Part shown: positions 1-10,618 of the stretch, one piece after another
Numbering within the stretch: the stretch's first letter is position 1
Layout of the letters: the number at the start of each line of letters is the position of its first letter
DNA from: Ga0077560 sp046330435
GTDB lineage: Bacteria; Actinomycetota; Thermoleophilia; Miltoncostaeales; Miltoncostaeaceae
Reading direction: 5' to 3'
Assembly: GCA_046330435.1 (NCBI GenBank)
Contig: JAXLST010000022.1
Location: forward strand, 18,304-82,303
Length of the DNA stretch: 64,000 nt
Made by a program: the position numbers and the translations under genes
Notes under the pieces: model-generated
Told to the model about the DNA's origin: nothing
Databases searched by the model: none
What the model saw: the letters and a program-made list of their open reading frames with translations, nothing else

Positions 1-1277
1 TCCCAGGTCGGCTCGGCGACCAGGCTCAGGGCCTCGTCGAGGGTCGCGGGAACCCTCGGGCTGACGTCCAGCTCCCGGGCCGACATGGCCTTGCCGAACG
101 CCTCGCCGAAGGTGCGGCCGATGGCCAGCACCTCCCCCACGCTCTTCATGTGGGTGGTGAGCTCCGCCGACGCGCCCCGCATCTTCTCGAAGGCGAACCG
201 CGGGATCTTCAGCGCCACGTAGTCGAGGGTGGGCTCGAAGCTCGCGGGCGTGACCCGGGTGATGTCGTTGGGGAGCTCGTCGAGGGTGTAGCCCACGGCC
301 AGCCGGGCCGCGATCTTGGCGATCGGGAACCCGGTGGCCTTGGAGGCCAGGGCCGAGGAGCGGCTCACGCGCGGGTTCATCTCGATGACGACGATCTCGC
401 CGGTCTCGCGGTTCATCCCGAACTGGACGTTGCTGCCCCCGGTCTCCACCCCGACGGCGCGGATCACCAGCAGGGCGGCGTCGCGCAGGGCCTGCAGCTC
501 CGGGTCCGAGAGCGTCATCGCCGGCGCGACGGTGACCGAGTCGCCGGTGTGGACGCCCATCGGGTCGACGTTCTCGATGGAGCAGATGATCACCGCGTTG
601 TCGTTGCGGTCCCGCACCACCTCGAGCTCGAACTCCGCCCAGCCCAGCACGGACTGCTCCAGCAGCACCTGCCCGATGGGGCTGGCGTCGAGCGCGCGGG
701 CGAGGCGGTCCTCAAGGTCGGCCCGGTCGCGGGCCACGCCGCCGCCCTCGCCGCCCAGGGTGAAGCCCGGGCGCAGGATGACCGGGTAGCCGATCTCCTC
801 GGCCGCGGCGAGGCCGCTGGCGATGTCGGTGACGATGACGCTGGCCGGGGTCCTGAGCCCCACCCGGTCCATCGTCTCCCGGAACGCCTCGCGGTCCTCG
901 GCGCGGTGGATGGCCTCGGCGTTCGCGCCGATCATCTCCACGCCGTACCGCTCCAGGATCCCCTGCTGGTGCAGGGCCATGGCCAGGTTGAGGGCGGTCT
1001 GGCCGCCCAGGGTGGGCAGCAGCGCGTCCGGGCGCTCGCGGGCGATCACCCGCTCCACGGCCGCGACGTCCAGCGGCTCGACGTACGTGCGGTCCGCCGT
1101 GCCCGGGTCGGTCATGATCGTCGCCGGGTTGGAGTTGACCAGCACCACCCGGTAGCCCTCCTCGCGGAGCGCCGCGCAGGCCTGGGTGCCGGAGTAGTCG
1201 AACTCGCCGGCCTGGCCGATCACGATGGGCCCGGAGCCCAGGACCAGGATGGTCGCGATGTCGGTGCGCTTGGGCAT
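1..1277 (-). CDS. carB: Carbamoyl-phosphate synthase large subunit (partial, N-terminal part)
   Basis: Makes carbamoyl phosphate from bicarbonate, ATP and the ammonia supplied by CarA, feeding pyrimidine and arginine synthesis. The visible 425 codons run from the ATG at 1277 to the window edge; the whole protein is normally about 1,070-1,100 residues, so the C-terminal half is missing here. The N-terminus shows the family pre-ATP-grasp motif LVLGSGPIVIGQAGEFDYSG, followed by VLVNSNPATIMTD. The start codon shares one base with the carA stop (TGATG), so the two are translationally coupled at the end of the pyr operon. Confidence 0.97.
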   Translation of the reverse strand, partial: MPKRTDIATILVLGSGPIVIGQAGEFDYSGTQACAALREEGYRVVLVNSNPATIMTDPGTADRTYVEPLDVAAVERVIARERPDALLPTLGGQTALNLAMALHQQGILERYGVEMIGANAEAIHRAEDREAFRETMDRVGLRTPASVIVTDIASGLAAAEEIGYPVILRPGFTLGGEGGGVARDRADLEDRLARALDASPIGQVLLEQSVLGWAEFELEVVRDRNDNAVIICSIENVDPMGVHTGDSVTVAPAMTLSDPELQALRDAALLVIRAVGVETGGSNVQFGMNRETGEIVVIEMNPRVSRSSALASKATGFPIAKIAARLAVGYTLDELPNDITRVTPASFEPTLDYVALKIPRFAFEKMRGASAELTTHMKSVGEVLAIGRTFGEAFGKAMSARELDVSPRVPATLDEALSLVAEPTW

Positions 1278-2335
1278 CAGGCCACCGCCTCGATGAACCG
1301 GGAGAACAGGTAGCGGGCGTCGTGCGGCCCGGGGCTCGCCTCCGGGTGGTACTGCACGCTGAAGGCGCGCAGCTCGGGGGCGCCGAGGCCCTCCACCGAC
1401 CCGTCGAACAGGCTCACGCGGGTCACCTCGACCCCGTCGGGCAGGGCCTCGCCCACCACGGCGTACCCGTGGTTCTGGACGGTCACCTCCACGCGGTCGT
1501 CGTCGGTGCGGCGCACCGGGTGGTTCGCGCCCCGGTGCCCGAACGGCAGCTTCTCGGTGCGCAGGCCCAGCGCGTGGGCGAGCATCTGGTGGCCCAGGCA
1601 GATCCCGAACAGCGGGCGCGTGCCCAGCAGCTCGCGCACGGCCCCGATGACCGGGGCCACGGCCGCCGGGTCCCCGGGGCCGTTGGAGACGAAGATCCCG
1701 TCGGGGTCCAGCGCCAGCACCTCCGCGGCGGTCGTGCCCGCGGGCACCACCTCCAGGCGGCAGCCCGCACGCACCAGGCCCTCGGCGATGGAGCGCTTCA
1801 TCCCGCAGTCGATCGCGACGACCCGCGGGCCGTCGGTGCCCAGCGTGCGCCGCGGGCCGGCGACGTCCACCGTGAGGTCGCGTCCGTCGAGGACCGGGTG
1901 CTCCATGACGCGGGCGATGAGCTCCTCGGGGCCCAGCTCCGTGCTGACCCCGCCGCGCATCGCGCCGCGGTCCCGCAGGTGCCGCACCAGCCGCCGGGTG
2001 TCGACGTCGTCCAGGGCGACGACGCCCTGCCCGCGCAGCCAGTCGCACCACCCCTGCGGGCCGCCGGTGCCGGGGCCGTTGCCGGCCCGGGACATCAGCA
2101 CGCCCGGGGACCAGGCGCGGTCGCTCTCCATGCCCGCCGGCCCCGCGCCGTAGTTGCCGATCATCGGCGCGGCGAACGTGAGGATCTGCCCGTGGTAGGA
2201 GGGGTCGGTGACCGCCTCCTGGTAGCCGGTCATGCCGGTGGTGAACACCATCTCGCCCAGCGCGGTGCCGTCCGCGGCCACGCTGCGCCCTTCGAGGACG
2301 AGACCGTCCTCGGTCACGACGTACCCTGTGGCCAT
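1277..2335 (-). CDS. carA: Carbamoyl-phosphate synthase small (glutaminase) subunit
   Basis: Hydrolyses glutamine and passes ammonia to CarB. At 352 residues the length is slightly below the usual 360-390. The N-terminal domain shows the TGMTGYQE motif. The C-terminal class I glutamine amidotransferase domain carries the nucleophile motif GICLGHQ and the His-Glu pair in VQYHPEASPGPHD. The ATG at 2335 begins MATGYVVTEDG, which fits family N-termini; an apparent extension to 2587 is out-of-frame shadow of the upstream hydrolase gene. It starts 2 bases after the stop of that hydrolase and overlaps carB by one base. Confidence 0.97.
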   Translation of the reverse strand: MATGYVVTEDGLVLEGRSVAADGTALGEMVFTTGMTGYQEAVTDPSYHGQILTFAAPMIGNYGAGPAGMESDRAWSPGVLMSRAGNGPGTGGPQGWCDWLRGQGVVALDDVDTRRLVRHLRDRGAMRGGVSTELGPEELIARVMEHPVLDGRDLTVDVAGPRRTLGTDGPRVVAIDCGMKRSIAEGLVRAGCRLEVVPAGTTAAEVLALDPDGIFVSNGPGDPAAVAPVIGAVRELLGTRPLFGICLGHQMLAHALGLRTEKLPFGHRGANHPVRRTDDDRVEVTVQNHGYAVVGEALPDGVEVTRVSLFDGSVEGLGAPELRAFSVQYHPEASPGPHDARYLFSRFIEAVA

Positions 2336-2337
2336 CG

Positions 2338-2910
2338 TCAGCGGACCAGTTTGCTGATGGCCTTGAACTCCGGCGTCCCGGCCACCTCGAGGATCTCGAA
2401 CAGGCAGGCCTCGGTGCTGGTGCGCACCGCCCCCGCCGCCACGCACTTGTCCACCCCCGCCGCGACGTTCGCGTCCGCGCGGGACGACACCGCGTCCACC
2501 GCCAGGTGCACCTCGTGGCCGTGGGCCAGCAGGTCGTGCACCGTCTGGTTCACGCACACGTGCGTCTCGATGCCGCACACCACCCACCGCCGCAGGCCGG
2601 TGGCCTCCAGGGCGTCGTCGAAGTCCTCGGTGCCGATCGCCGAGAACCGCAGCTTCTCGACCACCGGCGTGCCGGGCGGCAGCACCTCGGCGATCTCCGG
2701 CACCGTGTGCCCGAGGCCCTTGGGGTACTGCTCGCTCACCAGCACGGGGCCGCCGAGGATCCCGAAGCCCTCCACCAGGATGCGGCAGTTGCGCACCACC
2801 TCGTCGAACCCGCCGATCACGGGGCGGAACGCCTCCTGGACGTCCACGACGATGAGGCCCACCTCCCCGCGGCGCAGCAGGCCGGGGTGCCGTCCGGTCA
2901 GGTCCGCCAT
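2338..2910 (-). CDS. Isochorismatase-family cysteine hydrolase inside the pyr operon
   Basis: A 190-residue member of the cysteine hydrolase superfamily (isochorismatase, nicotinamidase, ureidoacrylate and N-carbamoylsarcosine amidases). The presumed catalytic triad is visible: Asp in IVVDVQEAF, Lys in VVEKLRFSAI and Cys in GIETHVCVNQTVHDLL. It overlaps the end of pyrC by 13 bases and lies 2 bases before carA, so it is embedded in the pyrimidine operon and presumably co-regulated. The substrate cannot be read from sequence. An amide or carbamoyl compound linked to pyrimidine metabolism is an attractive but unproven guess; the YcaC-like subgroup of unknown function is the alternative. Confidence 0.85.
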   Translation of the reverse strand: MADLTGRHPGLLRRGEVGLIVVDVQEAFRPVIGGFDEVVRNCRILVEGFGILGGPVLVSEQYPKGLGHTVPEIAEVLPPGTPVVEKLRFSAIGTEDFDDALEATGLRRWVVCGIETHVCVNQTVHDLLAHGHEVHLAVDAVSSRADANVAAGVDKCVAAGAVRTSTEACLFEILEVAGTPEFKAISKLVR

Positions 2911-4192
2911 GCGATCTGCCCTCCTGCGATGGTCATCGTCACGCGCCCGGTGAGCTCGTCGCCCAGGAACGCGGAGTTGCTCGACTTGCTGCGGAAGCCG
3001 TCCGCCCCCACCCGCCAGACGGCCTCCGGGTCGATGACGGCGAGGTTCGCCGCCGCCCCGTCGGCCAGGGTGGGCTCCGGCATGTCCAGTACCCGGGCGG
3101 CGTCCCCGCTCATCCGCCGCACCAGGAGCTCCAGCGGCATGCGGCCGGTGCGCACCAGGTGGGTGTTGAGCACCGCGAAGGCGGTCTCCAGGCCGGTGAC
3201 CCCGAACGGGGCCTCCTCGAACGGCAGCTCCTTCTCGCTTGCGCCGTGCGGCGCGTGGTCGGTCGCCACGCAGTCGATGGTGCCGTCGATGAGCGCCTGG
3301 ATGAGGGCCTCCCGGTCCTCGCGGCCGCGCAGCGGCGGGTTCATCTTGCGGGTCGCGGCGTCCAGGTTCTCGCAGTCCTCGTCGACGAGGACCAGGTGGT
3401 GCGGGGTGACCTCGGCGGTCACGCGCACGCCCATCGACTTGCCGCGCCGGACCTCCTCGATGGTCTCCTTCGCCGAGACGTGGCAGACGTGGATGCGGGC
3501 GCCCTCGTAGTGGGCGAGCAGCACGTCGCGGCCCACGGCGATCGCCTCCGACACGGCGGGGATCCCACCCACGCCCAGGCGCGCCGACACGGCGCCCTCG
3601 TGCATCGCCCCGTCGCCGGACAGGGCCATGTCCTCCTCGTGGAGGGTGAACGGCAGGCCCGCGAGCCGCTGGTACTGCAGCGCGCGCCGGAACACGGCGG
3701 CGTCGGAGACCGGCCGGCCGTCGTCGGACAGCGCGACCGCGCCCAGCTCGGCGAGCTCCGCGGCCTCGGTGAGCTGCGAGCCCTGCTGGCCCTTGGTGAT
3801 GGCGCAGATGAAGCCCACGGGGATCACGGCGTCCCGCTCGGCGAGCTCCAGCAGGCGCACCAGGTCCTGGGCGTCGTCCACCGGGGGCTGGGTGTTCGGC
3901 ATCGCGGCGATGGCGACGAACCCGCCGGCGGCGCCGGACAGGGAGCCGGAGGCGATGTCCTCGGTGTCCTCCCGCCCGGGGGTGCGCAGGTGGACGTGCG
4001 GGTCCACGAAGCCGGGCACCACCACCAGCCCGGTGCCGTCGACCTCCTCCAGGCCCGCGGCGTCGCCGCCGATCACCCCGTCGCGGACGACGAGGTCCCC
4101 CACCCGGTCGATGCCGGCGATGGGGTCGAGGATCCGGGCGCCGCGGATCACCAGCGATGCGGCCGGTCCCGGCCGCTGGACGAGCCGGGCGC

Positions 4193-4196
<4 letters not shown>
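2898..4196 (-). CDS. pyrC: Dihydroorotase (class I type)
   Basis: Cyclises carbamoyl aspartate to dihydroorotate, the third step of de novo pyrimidine synthesis. The 432-residue protein has the amidohydrolase metal motif DPHVHLR near residue 65, SDDGRP, the VTPHHL motif and CVATDHAPH, all typical of the class I (AllB-like) enzymes. It starts with GTG at 4196 in a GTGA overlap with the pyrB stop and ends inside the start of the isochorismatase-fold gene. Confidence 0.96.
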
Positions 4197-5142
<946 letters not shown>

Positions 5143-5146
<4 letters not shown>

Positions 5147-5691
5147 GCTGTCTCCTGGTTGACCAGCTGGATCTCGTCGGCCCCGTCGATCTCGGCCAGG
5201 CGCACGCGCACCCGCTCGCTGCGGGCGGTGGGCAGGTTGCGGCCGACGAAGTCGGGGCGGATGGGCAGCTCGCGGTGGCCGCGGTCCACGAGGACCGCCA
5301 GCTGCACGAGCGGGGGGCGCCCGTAGTCGAACAGGGCGTCGATGGCGGCGCGGATGGTGCGTCCGGTGTAGAGGACGTCGTCGACGAGGATGATCGCCCG
5401 CTCCGACACGGGGAACGGGAGGTCCGTCTCGCCGACCACCGGGAGGGCCCCGGAGGCGACGTCGTCCCGGTACAGCGCGATGTCGACGCTGCCGAGGGCC
5501 GGGCGGATGCCGGTGAACCGCTCGATGTGCTCCACGAGGCGGGCGGCGATCGGCACCCCGCGGGTGCGGATCCCGACCAGGGCGATCTCCGCCGGGTCGG
5601 CGTGGCGCTCGACGATCTCGTGGGCGATGCGGGCGATGGTCCGGCGGAACTGGTCGGGGTCGACCAGCTGCTTCACCGGGTCGCCGGTCAC
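5143..5691 (-). CDS. pyrR: PyrR bifunctional pyr operon regulator / uracil phosphoribosyltransferase
   Basis: RNA-binding regulator that senses UMP and represses the pyr operon, with a side activity as uracil phosphoribosyltransferase. The 182-residue length is normal. The PRPP-binding loop is clear at about residues 99-112 (AIILVDDVLYTGRT). The only usable start is the GTG at 5691, which overlaps the TGA of a 14-codon leader ORF (GTGA). A hairpin resembling the PyrR target lies just upstream, so the gene probably controls its own translation and that of the operon. Confidence 0.95.
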
Positions 5692-5732
5692 GGGTGCGGC
5701 GGGTGGGCCGTCGTGCCGTGCGCGTGGTTCAT
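5688..5732 (-). CDS. Putative 14-codon leader peptide upstream of pyrR
   Basis: A short ORF reads MNHAHGTTAHPPHP and stop. It has a strong ribosome site AAAGGAG (5745-5739) six bases before its ATG at 5732, whereas pyrR has none of its own. Its TGA overlaps the pyrR GTG. The simplest reading is that ribosomes load on the leader and restart at pyrR, so anything blocking the leader ribosome site would silence pyrR and probably the whole operon. Coding function of the peptide itself is unknown and it may only serve coupling. Confidence 0.6.
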   Translation of the reverse strand: MNHAHGTTAHPPHP

Positions 5733-5745
5733 GTGCCGCTCCTTT

Positions 5746-5763
5746 CCGGCCTCACGGGGCCGG
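5746..5763 (-). promoter_or_regulatory. Candidate PyrR-binding RNA hairpin
   Basis: In the pyr transcript a perfect 6-bp stem CCGGCC/GGCCGG encloses the hexaloop CCGUGA. This fits the CNGNGA hexaloop and following GG of known PyrR binding loops. The stem ends one base before the AAAGGAG ribosome site of the leader ORF. In Bacillus the loop controls attenuation; in mycobacteria a similar loop next to the ribosome site allows translational repression, and the second mode fits here because no terminator/antiterminator space exists. Confidence 0.65.
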
Positions 5764-5764
5764 G

Positions 5765-6799
5765 TTAAAGGTCGGTGGAATGTTCCTGCAGGCTAGCAGT
5801 CCCGGCGGACGCGTCGGCGCCCCCCGACACGGTGCCGGCCCCCTCCCGGGCGCGGGCACCGCCGGGGTGGAACACCGGCCCGCCGCGCTCGGCGAACGGC
5901 AGCTCCACCTGGTCGAAGTCCCGCGGCAGGACGGTCTCGGGGAACACGGCCCGCGCCTCCGCGCGGATGTCCCTGGGCATGAACCGGCTGGACACGTGGG
6001 TGAGCGCCAGGAGCCCGGCGCCGGCCGTGGCGGCGACCTCCGCGGCCTCGCGCGCGGTGGAGTGGTGGGTCTCCCGGGCCCGGTCCCGCTCGTCCTCGCA
6101 GAAGGTCGCCTCGTGCACCAGCAGGTCCGCCCCGTGGGCGGCCTGCACCGTGCCGGCGCACGGCTCGGTGTCGCCGGTCAGCACCACCCGCCGGCCCCGG
6201 CGCGGCTCCCCCAGCACCTGCTCCGGCCGCACCGCCGACCCGTCGGGGAGCTCCACGGTCTCGCCGCGCTGCAGGCGGCCGAACATCGGCCCGGACGGCA
6301 CGCCGAGGGCCGTCGCGGCGGCGACGTCGAACATCCCGGGGCGGTCGTCCTCGATGAGCGCGTACCCCACCGACGGCACGCCGTGGCTGGTGGCGAAGGC
6401 CTCGATGCGGGCCCCGTCGGCGCGCCACGGCACCCCGCCGGGCCCCAGCTCGGTGACCTCCAGCGGGAACGGGGTGCGCCCGATGACGGGCCGCAGCACC
6501 TCCAGGAGCTTGGTGAGCCCCTTGGGCCCGGCGATCCGCACCGGTGCGGTCCGGCCGCGCAGGCCGTAGGTCTTCAGCAGCCCCGGCAGCCCCAGGTAGT
6601 GGTCGCCGTGCAGGTGGGTGATGAGGATGAGGTCGAGCTCCGCCAGGCCCAGCCCGGAGCGCAGCAGCTGCCGCTGGGTGCCCTCGCCGCAGTCCACGAG
6701 GAACCGGTCGCCCCCGCGGGCGATGAGCGTGGCGGCCGTGCCGCGGGCCGCGGTGGGGACCGAGGCGGCGGTGCCGATGAACGTGACCCACAGGTCCAT
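5765..6799 (-). CDS. rnz: Ribonuclease Z (tRNA 3' endonuclease)
   Basis: Zinc beta-lactamase-fold nuclease that trims tRNA 3' ends. At 344 residues it is the short (ElaC-type) form. The metal site HLHGDH lies at residues 62-67, with further ligands suggested by FATSHGV, LTGDTEP and LTHVSSR. The C-terminal 30 residues are low-complexity. It ends 32 bases before the pyr leader ORF, so read-through into the pyr operon is possible. A TAGGGT -10 box lies 9 bases before the ATG, suggesting a leaderless transcript. Confidence 0.93.
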   Translation of the reverse strand: MDLWVTFIGTAASVPTAARGTAATLIARGGDRFLVDCGEGTQRQLLRSGLGLAELDLILITHLHGDHYLGLPGLLKTYGLRGRTAPVRIAGPKGLTKLLEVLRPVIGRTPFPLEVTELGPGGVPWRADGARIEAFATSHGVPSVGYALIEDDRPGMFDVAAATALGVPSGPMFGRLQRGETVELPDGSAVRPEQVLGEPRRGRRVVLTGDTEPCAGTVQAAHGADLLVHEATFCEDERDRARETHHSTAREAAEVAATAGAGLLALTHVSSRFMPRDIRAEARAVFPETVLPRDFDQVELPFAERGGPVFHPGGARAREGAGTVSGGADASAGTASLQEHSTDL

Positions 6800-6823
6800 G
6801 GGCGCACCACCCTACCGCCGCCC

Positions 6824-7333
6824 TCAGGCGGGATCGACGACCAGGTGCTCCCACCGCGGGGGACGGCCGTCGGCGAGGGTGAGGACGGCCATGGTGTGGT
6901 GGGGCTGCCGGCGGCGGTCGGTGGGGCTGCCGGGGTTGAGGATCAGCAGATCCGGGGCCTCCTCGGCGAGCGGGATGTGGCTGTGCCCGAAGATGACGAC
7001 CCGCGCGTCCGGGAAGCGCCGCCGCAGGCGCGCGAGGCGGCCGGCCGCCGGGCCCGCGTCGTGCACGACGACGGTGCGCACGCCGTGGCGGTCGAACGTC
7101 TCGGTGGGCGGCAGCAGCGCCCGCACGCGGGCGTCGTCGGCGTTGCCGTGCACCGCGAGCACCGGCGGCCCCAGGGAGCGGACCGCGCGCAGGGCGTCCA
7201 TGTCGCACAGGTCTCCGGCGTGCACGACGAGGTCGCACCCGGCCAGCACCTCGCGGCAGCGTGCGGGCAGGACGCCCCCGCCGCGCCGCGGGAAATGCGT
7301 GTCGGAGATGACACCGATTCGTGTTTCCGCCAT
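6824..7333 (-). CDS. YfcE/MJ0936-family metallophosphoesterase
   Basis: A 169-residue calcineurin-like phosphodiesterase. The metal-binding motifs follow family order: GVISDTHF at the N-terminus, HAGDLCD, GNADD and GHSHIP near the C-terminus. Family members hydrolyse generic phosphodiesters; the natural substrate is unknown. The gene lies 24 bases upstream of rnz on the same strand and diverges from the ABC ATPase gene, with only 28 bases between the two start codons and overlapping -10 boxes. Confidence 0.88.
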   Translation of the reverse strand: MAETRIGVISDTHFPRRGGGVLPARCREVLAGCDLVVHAGDLCDMDALRAVRSLGPPVLAVHGNADDARVRALLPPTETFDRHGVRTVVVHDAGPAAGRLARLRRRFPDARVVIFGHSHIPLAEEAPDLLILNPGSPTDRRRQPHHTMAVLTLADGRPPRWEHLVVDPA

Positions 7334-7343
7334 CCGGTCCCAT

Positions 7344-7353
7344 CATCTACGGT
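7344..7353. promoter_or_regulatory. Overlapping divergent -10 boxes
   Basis: On the plus strand TACGGT (7348-7353) sits 8 bases before the ATG of the ABC ATPase gene. On the minus strand TAGATG (7349-7344) sits 10 bases before the ATG of the phosphodiesterase gene. The two boxes overlap by two bases, so the promoters should exclude each other, and both transcripts would be leaderless or nearly so. Confidence 0.45.
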
Positions 7354-7361
7354 TGCCCGCG

Positions 7362-8359
<998 letters not shown>

Positions 8360-8360
<1 letters not shown>

Positions 8361-9118
8361 TGCTGGTCCAGGAGCTCCTCAAGATCGTCCGGCGGCGCGG
8401 CATGTACTGGTCGCACATCGGCGCGATGCTGCTGGCGGTCGTCGCGACGCTGGTCGTGACCCTGGTCGTGCGTGGCACGCAGGGCGAGGGGGACTTCGTG
8501 AGCCGGCTGGACGTGCTGCACGCCTGCCGCGACGTGCTCAGCTTCGCCGGGTTCGTGATGGCCGCCCTCATCGGCGCCCAGGAGGGCGCGTACGACGTGC
8601 AGCAGGGCACCTTCCGCTACCTGGTGATGACCGGGCGGTCCAAGCTCGGGCTCTACCTGGTGCGGTACCCGGCGTTCGCGATCGCGGTCGTCGCCGGGAT
8701 GCTGCCCGCCATGGCCCTCGCGGCGCTCGGCGCCGTCGCGCTCGGGCAGTCCGTGCCGGACGGGGTCCAGACCACCGACGCCACCGGGATCGGGGCGTCC
8801 GACCTGGCGCTGCTGGTGTGGCAGCCGGTGCTGGTGTCGCTCGTGTTCGGGGCCATCGCGCTCGCCGTGGGCGCGCTGCTGCGCTCCGTCGGCGGCGCGA
8901 TCGTGGTGGCCCTGGTGCTGAACCTCGCCGGCTTCAACCTGCTGGCGCTGCTCACCCTCATCTCGGACTCCCTCGACCGGGTCGTGCTGCCGATCGCCAT
9001 CGGGGTGCTCACGGGGTCCGACGACTTCGGGGTGCCCACCGCGATCGTGGTGGTGCTCGCCTGGCTCGCCGTGTTCGTGGTCGCCGGGGCGGTCCGCACC
9101 ACCCGCGCCGAGTACTAG
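8360..9118 (+). CDS. ABC exporter membrane protein (ABC-2 type)
   Basis: A 252-residue integral membrane protein with about six hydrophobic segments (roughly residues 19-38, 57-74, 100-125, 152-180, 190-215 and 225-246), as in ABC-2 permeases. It overlaps the ATPase gene by one base, so the two form an exporter pair. Nothing in the sequence points to the exported compound. Confidence 0.85.
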
Positions 9119-9123
9119 CGCCC

Positions 9124-10437
9124 GTGCCGCACGACCGGCGGGCCTTCCTGATGGGCGCCCTCGGCGTCGCGCTGGGCATCGCGGGGTGCGGTGGCGGATC
9201 CGGCGGTGCGACGGGCCGTGACGGCCGCGAGGTGACGGGCATGGTCCGCACCGACTGGCTGCGGGATCCGTACGCCCGGGGCTCGTACTCCTTCCACGCG
9301 GTCGGCTCCTCGCCCGCCGACCGGGCGGCGCTTGCCGCCCCCGGCCCGGACGGGGTCTTCTGGGCGGGCGAGGCCACCGACGCCGGCTTCCCGTCCACCG
9401 TGCACGGGGCGGTGCGCAGCGGCCGCCGCGCCGCCGCCGAGGTGCTGGACGCCGGGGCCCGGGACGTGGTGGTCGCCGGCGCGGGGATGGCGGGCCTGGC
9501 GTGTGCGGAGCGCCTGGCGGCCGCCGGCGCCCGGGTGGTGGTGATCGAGGCGCGCGACCGCATCGGCGGCCGCGTGTGGACCGACCGGAGCCTGGGCGTG
9601 CCCCTGGAGCGCGGCGCCTCGTGGATCCACGGGGTCGACGGCAACCCGGTGGCCGCCCTGGCCCGGGCGGCCGGCGCCCGCACGGCGGCCTTCGACTACG
9701 ACGACACCGACCTCCGGGGCGGCCCGTCCGGCGAGGCGCAGCTGGAGCGGGCGATGGCTCGCGTGGCCGCCGCGCAGGAGGCCGGCGGGCCGGACCGGCC
9801 GCTGGCCGGGGCGCTCCCCGCCGGGGACGCCGCGCTGCGGTACGCGATCCGCTCCGAGGTGGACGCCGAGTACGGCGCGTCCCCGCGGGAGCTGAGCCTC
9901 ATGTGGTTCGACGCGGGCGCCGAGCCGCGCGGCGGGGACGTGCTGCTGCCGGACGGCTACGACCGGCTCGCGGAGTTCCTGGCCCGGGGCCTGGACGTGC
10001 GGCTGGGCGCCCGCCTCGCCGCCGTGCGCACGGGCGACGACGGCGTGACGGCCGTGACCGCCGACGGCACCCGCCTGGCGGCCGATGCGCTGGTGGTGAC
10101 CCTGCCGCTGGGGGTCCTCCAGCGCGACGAGATCGACTGGGACCCGTTCCCTCCGGACGCCAAGGTGGCGGCCGTCGGCCGCCTGGGCATGGGGGTGCTC
10201 GACAAGCTGTACCTGCGGTTCCCCGCCCGGTTCTGGGGCGACGCGTCGGTGCTGGGCCGGGTGGCGCCCGCCGCGGACGGCCGCTGGGCGTACTGGGTGA
10301 ACCTGGAGCCGGTCACCGGGTCGCCGGTGGTGCTGGGCTTCAACGGCGGCGACGCGGCGCGCGGCCTGTCCGGCGCGTCCGACGGGCGGGTGCGGGACTC
10401 CGCGCTGTCGGCCCTGGCGGAGATGTACCCGGCCTGA
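9124..10437 (+). CDS. Flavin amine oxidase lipoprotein with circularly permuted domain order
   Basis: A 437-residue FAD-dependent amine oxidase-family protein. The GTG at 9124 gives a twin-arginine signal (DRRAFLMG) and a lipobox ending at Cys22, so it should be a Tat-exported lipoprotein. Order is unusual: the block that normally ends these enzymes (W45 DPYARGSYSF, then AGEATDAGFPSTVHGAVRSG up to about residue 105) comes first. The Rossmann motif GAGMAGL (119-125), ARDRIGGRVWT and GASWIHG follow, and the protein stops at LAEMYPA, just where the moved block would begin. Both halves look intact, so activity is plausible. Substrate is unknown. Confidence 0.85.
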   Translation: MPHDRRAFLMGALGVALGIAGCGGGSGGATGRDGREVTGMVRTDWLRDPYARGSYSFHAVGSSPADRAALAAPGPDGVFWAGEATDAGFPSTVHGAVRSGRRAAAEVLDAGARDVVVAGAGMAGLACAERLAAAGARVVVIEARDRIGGRVWTDRSLGVPLERGASWIHGVDGNPVAALARAAGARTAAFDYDDTDLRGGPSGEAQLERAMARVAAAQEAGGPDRPLAGALPAGDAALRYAIRSEVDAEYGASPRELSLMWFDAGAEPRGGDVLLPDGYDRLAEFLARGLDVRLGARLAAVRTGDDGVTAVTADGTRLAADALVVTLPLGVLQRDEIDWDPFPPDAKVAAVGRLGMGVLDKLYLRFPARFWGDASVLGRVAPAADGRWAYWVNLEPVTGSPVVLGFNGGDAARGLSGASDGRVRDSALSALAEMYPA

Positions 10438-10475
10438 GCGGGGCCCCGGACGCCACGGAGATCCGCGACCTGGGC

Positions 10476-10481
10476 TAACAT
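10476..10481 (+). promoter_or_regulatory. -10 box of tRNA-Arg
   Basis: TAACAT lies 10 bases before the first base of the tRNA. It matches the TANNNT pattern seen before several other genes in this window. No clear -35 box is visible. Confidence 0.4.
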
Positions 10482-10491
10482 GCCCCGGCTT

Positions 10492-10564
<73 letters not shown>

Positions 10565-10605
10565 CTTCATCCGGGGCCCCATGTGGCCGGTCGCGGAATC
10601 GTCGC

Positions 10606-10611
10606 TACGAT
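10606..10611 (+). promoter_or_regulatory. -10 box, probably leaderless transcript
   Basis: TACGAT ends 7 bases before the ATG at 10619 and no ribosome site is present, which points to transcription starting at or next to the start codon of the small lipoprotein gene. Confidence 0.4.
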
Positions 10612-10618
10612 CGATCCC

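Noticed and set aside
150..1313. Long plus-strand ORF opposite carB
   Set aside because: Antisense shadow produced by high GC at third codon positions; residues are His/Gly/Arg-rich without domain features. The same applies to the long ORFs opposite pyrC, rnz, recJ and secDF.
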